The notes beneath the pieces were generated by a model. That model was given only the letters and a program-made list of their open reading frames with translations. It was not told where the DNA came from and made no database searches. A program made the translations under genes and the position numbers. From RGIG5579 sp045590715 (GTDB taxonomy: Bacteria; Bacillota; Clostridia; Oscillospirales; SIG627), in contig JAZNRO010000020.1 in NCBI GenBank assembly GCA_045590715.1, positions 1 to 7,029 of the forward strand: a DNA stretch of 7,029 nucleotides. The letters are read 5' to 3'. Below, in pieces: positions 4,706-7,029 of the stretch; position 1 is the first letter of the stretch; each line of letters starts with the position of its first letter.

Positions 4706-6167
4706 TTTTGTTTTCGCTTTATTTACAAGCGTTCAAAAGGCGAACCAGTTCTCCTGCAAATTCTTCGCCGATGCCGGGGGTATATTTACAAGTAAATACT
4801 TCGTATCCGCCGTTGGGGAAGGCAAGAGCCGAGGGAATGTAGCCCATGTGACCGTTGGTATATGCGCAAATAAAGGTCATCTTATAGGGGGAAGCGGCGC
4901 GGATCTCCATACCGTTGGTATCAAACATTTCGTAAGGTGCGGCGGCAAAGCCGATGTCACCGATACTAACTGCGGTAAAGGGGAAGGGAACGGTGGTGGT
5001 ATTCTGTTCGTACAGGAGAGAGTAGCGGGAAATAATGCCCTTCATTTCTCTTTCGTCGGTAAAGCCCTTTGCCTTCATTTCGGCATCTCTTAAGTTTACG
5101 TCGGAGATCTTTAAAATTTCTCTGGCTTCCTGGGCTCTTGCGGGATCTACGTCCCAAACCTTGGCGTCGTAAGTGCTGGAGGCAACCTTGATCTTGCCGG
5201 TTTCCGCCTTGGTTTCACCCTTGATGGCGTCTTTCACAGCGCCCATAAATACGGGGATGGTCTTTTTGTAGTTGTCGTAGAGTCTTTTGCCGGGGATGGG
5301 AGAATTAAAGTTGATATTACCGCCGGCACCCTGGTGATAGGCAAAATGAACGTCCAGCTCTTTTTCGGCCGACTGTCTGAAATCGTGAATGAAGTTTGCA
5401 CTGATCTTGCCTTCCAGCGCAGAGGTAGAGCAGTAGTGGGTCTGGTAGTTTACCAGAAGAACGTCCTTCTTATTTCCTCTATCAAAGCGGATGGCGCGAA
5501 GCTCCGTATCGGCTTCGGATTCGTGTACAGCGTCTTTTCTTTCAATGGTGTTCCAGATAAAAGAGCCGTCGGGCAGAAGGAATCTGCGCACGAAGGTAAC
5601 GCCCTCTACCTTGCCGGTACCTACAAAAGCTTCTGCGGGAGCAAGGTCTAAAAGAGCGGTGATAACTGCTTTTTCCAGCTTTTCATAGAACATTTTCTGC
5701 CAGCGGACTACAACGGGGTTTTTGTCAAACTGTTCGTTGTCGGGAGCGTGGTGGGTATGGGTGGCGTTAAGGAAAATGTTTTCTGCGGGAATTTTTACCT
5801 TATCGGTAATGATCTTCTTGCATTTCTGAACGAATTTTTCCGGTACGCCGCGAAGGTCTACGCTCATTAAAAGAAATACGTTTTCTCCGTCACACATGGC
5901 GGTACAGGTCAGCTGAATCGGGTCGTTGATGGTGGTGGCGGTGGCAGTGCCGTTGATGACGATGGGGGTCTCCTCGGGGGAAACGTCTTCTCTGGCGTAG
6001 CCTACGCTAAATCCCTTGGGATAGGAGATCTTGGAAGCGTCTAATTTTTCTTCGGTCTGGGTCGCGGTCATATCTTCCGTCTGGGTTTCGCTTCCCAAGG
6101 TGGAGGCGCAACTAAACAGAGGAAGGGTCAGCGCCAGGATACAAAAAACAGCGAGAATTCTTTTCAT
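4683..6167 (-). repeat. right copy of the duplicated lipoprotein cassette
   Basis: This is the partner of the repeat at 1822-3313, in the same orientation, with the acyltransferase gene between them. The terminator stem core, stop-proximal sequence, most of the coding sequence and the AAGGAG site before the start are shared. Confidence 0.85.
4719..6167 (-). CDS. ceramidase-superfamily lipoprotein, paralogue 2
   Basis: I set the start at the ATG at 6167, giving 482 aa, because AAGGAG lies 5 bases upstream and the lipoprotein signal peptide begins there; an in-frame ATG at 6221 would add 18 residues and overlap the promoter. The first 24 residues match paralogue 1 at all but one position, ending in the lipobox LFSC with Cys20. 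The same zinc-site pieces are present: NATHTHHAPD (134-143), NYQTH (240-244), PYEMF (Glu413) and GGYEV (Tyr455). QGAGGNINF (279-287) again has Asn where classical ceramidases have the catalytic Ser. It differs from paralogue 1 mainly in the post-lipobox linker (21-45), the 205-215 segment and about 330-390, which may alter substrate choice. The gene is convergent with the acyltransferase and divergent from nadE. A recent duplication with some divergence is the simplest reading. Confidence 0.85.
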   Translation of the reverse strand: MKRILAVFCILALTLPLFSCASTLGSETQTEDMTATQTEEKLDASKISYPKGFSVGYAREDVSPEETPIVINGTATATTINDPIQLTCTAMCDGENVFLLMSVDLRGVPEKFVQKCKKIITDKVKIPAENIFLNATHTHHAPDNEQFDKNPVVVRWQKMFYEKLEKAVITALLDLAPAEAFVGTGKVEGVTFVRRFLLPDGSFIWNTIERKDAVHESEADTELRAIRFDRGNKKDVLLVNYQTHYCSTSALEGKISANFIHDFRQSAEKELDVHFAYHQGAGGNINFNSPIPGKRLYDNYKKTIPVFMGAVKDAIKGETKAETGKIKVASSTYDAKVWDVDPARAQEAREILKISDVNLRDAEMKAKGFTDEREMKGIISRYSLLYEQNTTTVPFPFTAVSIGDIGFAAAPYEMFDTNGMEIRAASPYKMTFICAYTNGHMGYIPSALAFPNGGYEVFTCKYTPGIGEEFAGELVRLLNACK

Positions 6168-6192
6168 AATGGCTCCTTGAGTCTTTTTTTCT

Positions 6193-6221
6193 AATGTACC
6201 ATAGAAAATGGCTTTTTTCAA
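6193..6221 (-). promoter_or_regulatory. promoter of lipoprotein paralogue 2
   Basis: On the minus strand TTGAAA (6216-6221) and TACATT (6193-6198) are spaced by 17 bases. The position relative to the ribosome binding site matches the proposed paralogue 1 promoter, which supports both. Its -35 box lies only 12 bases from the -35 box of the divergent nadE promoter. Confidence 0.55.
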
Positions 6222-6224
6222 GAG

Positions 6225-6250
6225 AAAATTTCGTTGACCGAACGAATTTT
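6225..6250. promoter_or_regulatory. palindrome over the nadE -35 box, candidate operator
   Basis: TTCGTT (6230-6235) and AACGAA (6241-6246) are perfect inverted arms around GACCG; they extend outwards to AAAATTTCGTT and AACGAATTTT with one extra T. The nadE -35 box (6234-6239) falls within the site, a typical repressor position, and the paralogue 2 promoter begins 4 bases to its left. The cognate regulator is unknown. Confidence 0.4.
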
Positions 6251-6262
6251 GTGTGCTATCAT
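6234..6262 (+). promoter_or_regulatory. nadE: promoter of nadE
   Basis: TTGACC (6234-6239), a 17-base spacer and TATCAT (6257-6262), with TGC before the -10 box, lie 26 bases before the ATG. The start point would be close to 6269, leaving a short leader containing the GGAGGG ribosome binding site. Confidence 0.65.
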
Positions 6263-6288
6263 AAGGCTAGAAAATTCGGAGGGATATC

Positions 6289-7029
6289 ATGAGAGATTAT
6301 AAGAAAGAAACAGAAGAAAGAGTAGCCTTTATCCGCTCTCTTTTAAAGGAAAGCGGTGCAGAAGGGATCGTATTTGGAAATTCCGGCGGTAAGGACTGTG
6401 CGCTGGTTGGCATCCTTTGTAAAATGGCCTGCGAAAATACGGTCAGCGTTATGCTCCCCTGCTCTTCCAAAATGAATTTTACCAAAGACCTGGAAGATGC
6501 CAGAGCTCTTTGCGAAACCTTTCATATTGAAAACCGTATGGTAGATCTGACCCCCGCAAGAGATGCACTGGTGGCACAGATCGAAAAAGTAACAACGCTC
6601 AATTCCCCGGCTCTTGTGAATATTCCCCCAAGACTTCGTATGACCACTCTTTACGCCATCGGCGCCGCAGAAAACCGCCTGGTAGCGGGAACGGGCAACC
6701 GCAGTGAGCGTTTTATGGGCTACTTTACCAAGTGGGGCGACGGGGGACACGATTTTAATCCCATCAGTGACCTTGTGGTAGGGGAAGTGTACGAATTTTT
6801 GCGCTATCTCGGTGCCCCCGCGTCTATTATTGAAAAAGCGCCTTCCGCCGGTCTTTTTGAAGGACAGACCGATGAAAAGGAAATGGGCGTTACCTACGCG
6901 GCGGTAGACAAATATATTTTAACCGGCAAGGCGGAGGAAAAGGACCTTGAGATCATTGAGCGCTATCACAGAAGAAGCGGTCATAAGCTCTCTCCCGTAC
7001 CAACCTTTGAAGCCTATCAAAAAGCAAAA
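6289..7029 (+). CDS. nadE: ammonia-dependent NAD+ synthetase (3' end open at window edge)
   Basis: From the ATG at 6289, preceded by GGAGGG at 6278-6283, 247 codons stay open to the last base; no stop is in the window, so the end is missing, though the usual family length suggests it is nearly complete. The enzyme turns deamido-NAD+ into NAD+ using ATP and ammonia, the last step of NAD+ synthesis, in the cytoplasm. The pyrophosphate-binding loop is GNSGGKDCA (30-38), where most relatives have SGGxDS. PPRLRMTTLYAIG (113-125) and GTGNRSERFMGYFTKWGDGG (134-153) are characteristic of the ATP and substrate sites, followed by DFNPI (155-159). No N-terminal nitrilase (glutaminase) domain is present, so ammonia must come from free ammonium or a separate partner. 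It has its own promoter, divergent from lipoprotein paralogue 2. Assignment is secure; only the Cys variant of the loop is unusual. Confidence 0.93.
   Translation, partial: MRDYKKETEERVAFIRSLLKESGAEGIVFGNSGGKDCALVGILCKMACENTVSVMLPCSSKMNFTKDLEDARALCETFHIENRMVDLTPARDALVAQIEKVTTLNSPALVNIPPRLRMTTLYAIGAAENRLVAGTGNRSERFMGYFTKWGDGGHDFNPISDLVVGEVYEFLRYLGAPASIIEKAPSAGLFEGQTDEKEMGVTYAAVDKYILTGKAEEKDLEIIERYHRRSGHKLSPVPTFEAYQKAK

Noticed and set aside
6343..6750. Minus-strand open frame of 135 codons opposite nadE
   Set aside because: NadE on the plus strand has unmistakable motifs throughout; the antisense frame is a shadow.

Overview
The window looks like chromosomal DNA of a Gram-positive Clostridia-type bacterium. 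The reasons are AGGAGG-type ribosome binding sites before every gene, TTGACA/TATAAT-type promoters with 16-17 base spacers, lipobox lipoproteins, U-tailed hairpin terminators, and a GNAT-like acyltransferase of a type I associate with Clostridiales. The exact taxon cannot be read from the sequence.

There are two blocks of different composition. The left block (about 1-1820) is AT-rich and reads entirely on the minus strand. From upstream to downstream it holds a near-consensus promoter (1615-1643) with a palindrome beside it, a possible 36-codon leader ORF (1430-1540), a strong hairpin terminator overlapping that ORF's stop codon, a structured spacer, a 46-codon single-membrane-span ORF starting with GTG (1130-1270), and a 319-aa secreted protein of unknown function (116-1075). 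Inside the leader a 10-base segment can pair perfectly with the 5' arm of the terminator. This gives mutually exclusive antiterminator and terminator folds, the geometry of a transcription attenuator. I see no other good promoter for the two downstream genes, so they probably depend on read-through.

The right block (about 1820-7029) is more GC-rich and alternates in strand. Two paralogous lipoproteins of the neutral/alkaline ceramidase superfamily (1862-3313 and 4719-6167, both minus) alternate with two plus-strand genes: a GNAT-like N-acyltransferase (3468-4664) and an ammonia-dependent NAD+ synthetase, nadE (6289 to the window edge, no stop in view). Each lipoprotein gene is divergent from the plus gene to its right. 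The two lipoprotein genes also share their terminator stem (AGCAGGTAG/CTACCTGCT), ribosome binding site and promoter-proximal sequence, so a whole cassette of about 1.4-1.5 kb was duplicated.

Functionally, the right block places two predicted surface amide hydrolases next to a predicted N-acyl amide-forming enzyme, which suggests acyl-amide (lipid) metabolism; nadE is a housekeeping neighbour. The most original part is the left block: a regulated small-protein plus secreted-protein unit behind what looks like an attenuator.
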